Below are positions 63,933 to 64,000 of a DNA stretch of 64,000 nt, one piece after another. A model generated the notes under the pieces. The model did not search any database and was not told the DNA's origin. It was given only the letters and a program-made list of their open reading frames with translations. The DNA is taken from positions 1 to 64,000 of the forward strand of contig CBDBED010000006.1 of NCBI GenBank assembly GCA_965204245.1. The letters are read 5' to 3'. The translations under genes and the position numbers were made by a program. Numbering within the stretch: position 1 is the first letter of the stretch; each line of letters starts with the position of its first letter. Source of the stretch: JAAXIE01 sp965204245. Its GTDB lineage: Bacteria > Chloroflexota > Dehalococcoidia > Lucifugimonadales > JAAXIE01.

Positions 63933-63962
63933 TTGACAAGCCTCAAACACCTGTTCTATTAT
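63933..63962 (+). promoter_or_regulatory. strong sigma70 promoter, near-twin of the one at 36331
   Basis: TTGACA (63933-63938) and TATTAT (63957-63962) with an 18-nt spacer. The spacer is very similar to that at 36337-36354 (GCCTC, AAACACC and GTTCTAT shared). It fires toward the CDS starting at 63989. Confidence 0.75.
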
Positions 63963-63988
63963 GGGCCTGAAGTTAGTCTCCCGGAGCA

Positions 63989-64000
63989 ATGAGCGAATTC
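63989..64000 (+). CDS. start of a gene cut by the window edge
   Basis: ATG at 63989 (Met-Ser-Glu-Phe) with CCCGGAG just upstream and the promoter at 63933 correctly placed. Only four codons are visible, so nothing can be said about the product. Confidence 0.5.

Overview
The window reads like a chromosomal segment of an uncultured, metabolically versatile bacterium, most plausibly a Chloroflexota/Dehalococcoidia of the SAR202 type. This is inferred from gene content (several luciferase-like flavin monooxygenases, orphan Rieske oxygenases, UGSC protein, RraA and MetE-like enzymes, many small catabolic hydrolases); there is no rRNA or other phylogenetic marker here. The DNA is fairly GC-rich, genes are tightly packed on both strands, many start at GTG or TTG, and most have purine-rich ribosome sites.

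Layout. 0-4 kb: a GatC-like small protein, a coiled-coil membrane protein, a fumarylacetoacetase-family hydrolase, and a CinA-nucleotidyltransferase plus Nudix pair that looks like NAD repair or salvage. 4-9.5 kb: acetyltransferase, GMC oxidoreductase, a UGSC-family selenoprotein with its partner, a lipoprotein and an SMP-30 lactonase. 9.6-13.5 kb: two ABC exporter halves with histidine-rich tails. 13.5-26 kb: MOSC, MTHFR-like, MFS, Rieske oxygenase, MetE-like, dienelactone hydrolase, CapA, SnoaL, and a coupled ureohydrolase-MFS-exonuclease run. 27-36 kb: HEPN/MNT pair, flavin monooxygenase, methyltransferase, tandem amidohydrolases, an AhpD-like protein with an in-frame TGA, a maleate-isomerase relative, tandem tyrosine phosphatases and a cysteine-dioxygenase-like cupin. 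36.2-37.2 kb: a gene-free kilobase with a strong promoter followed by a 207-bp tandem array, leading into an operon RraA - flavin monooxygenase - Rieske oxygenase - ADP-ribosylglycohydrolase (37-41 kb). 41-48 kb: TlpA thioredoxin, acyl-CoA ligase, second HEPN/MNT pair, flavin monooxygenase, nitronate monooxygenase and a BNR-repeat protein. 48-57 kb: one eight-gene operon joining a ligand-binding protein, histidine kinase and RsbU/RsbW/RsbV-like partner-switching proteins to an ATP-grasp / alpha-E / transglutaminase module. 58-64 kb: amine oxidase, ABC-2 transporter, alpha/beta hydrolase, S51-like peptidase and a glycosyltransferase.

The strongest unusual signals are: (1) two genes whose in-frame TGA lies exactly where selenocysteine is expected (UGSC motif; CxxU of an AhpD-like protein), each followed at nearly the same distance by a 6-bp, 3-nt-loop hairpin resembling a bacterial SECIS; (2) the 207-bp tandem array at 36.5-37.1 kb, in which every unit has its own word repeated in direct and inverted orientation, so that pairing is kept while sequence changes, with a degenerate relative at 0.6 kb; (3) the eight-gene signalling and peptide-modification operon.

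A caution: at least nine single-base indel sites interrupt seven genes. Eight of these sites, in six genes, lie between 2.5 and 11.5 kb. Nearly all are one extra base in a short G/C run, which looks more like sequencing error than pseudogene formation. The reconstructions given here assume that.
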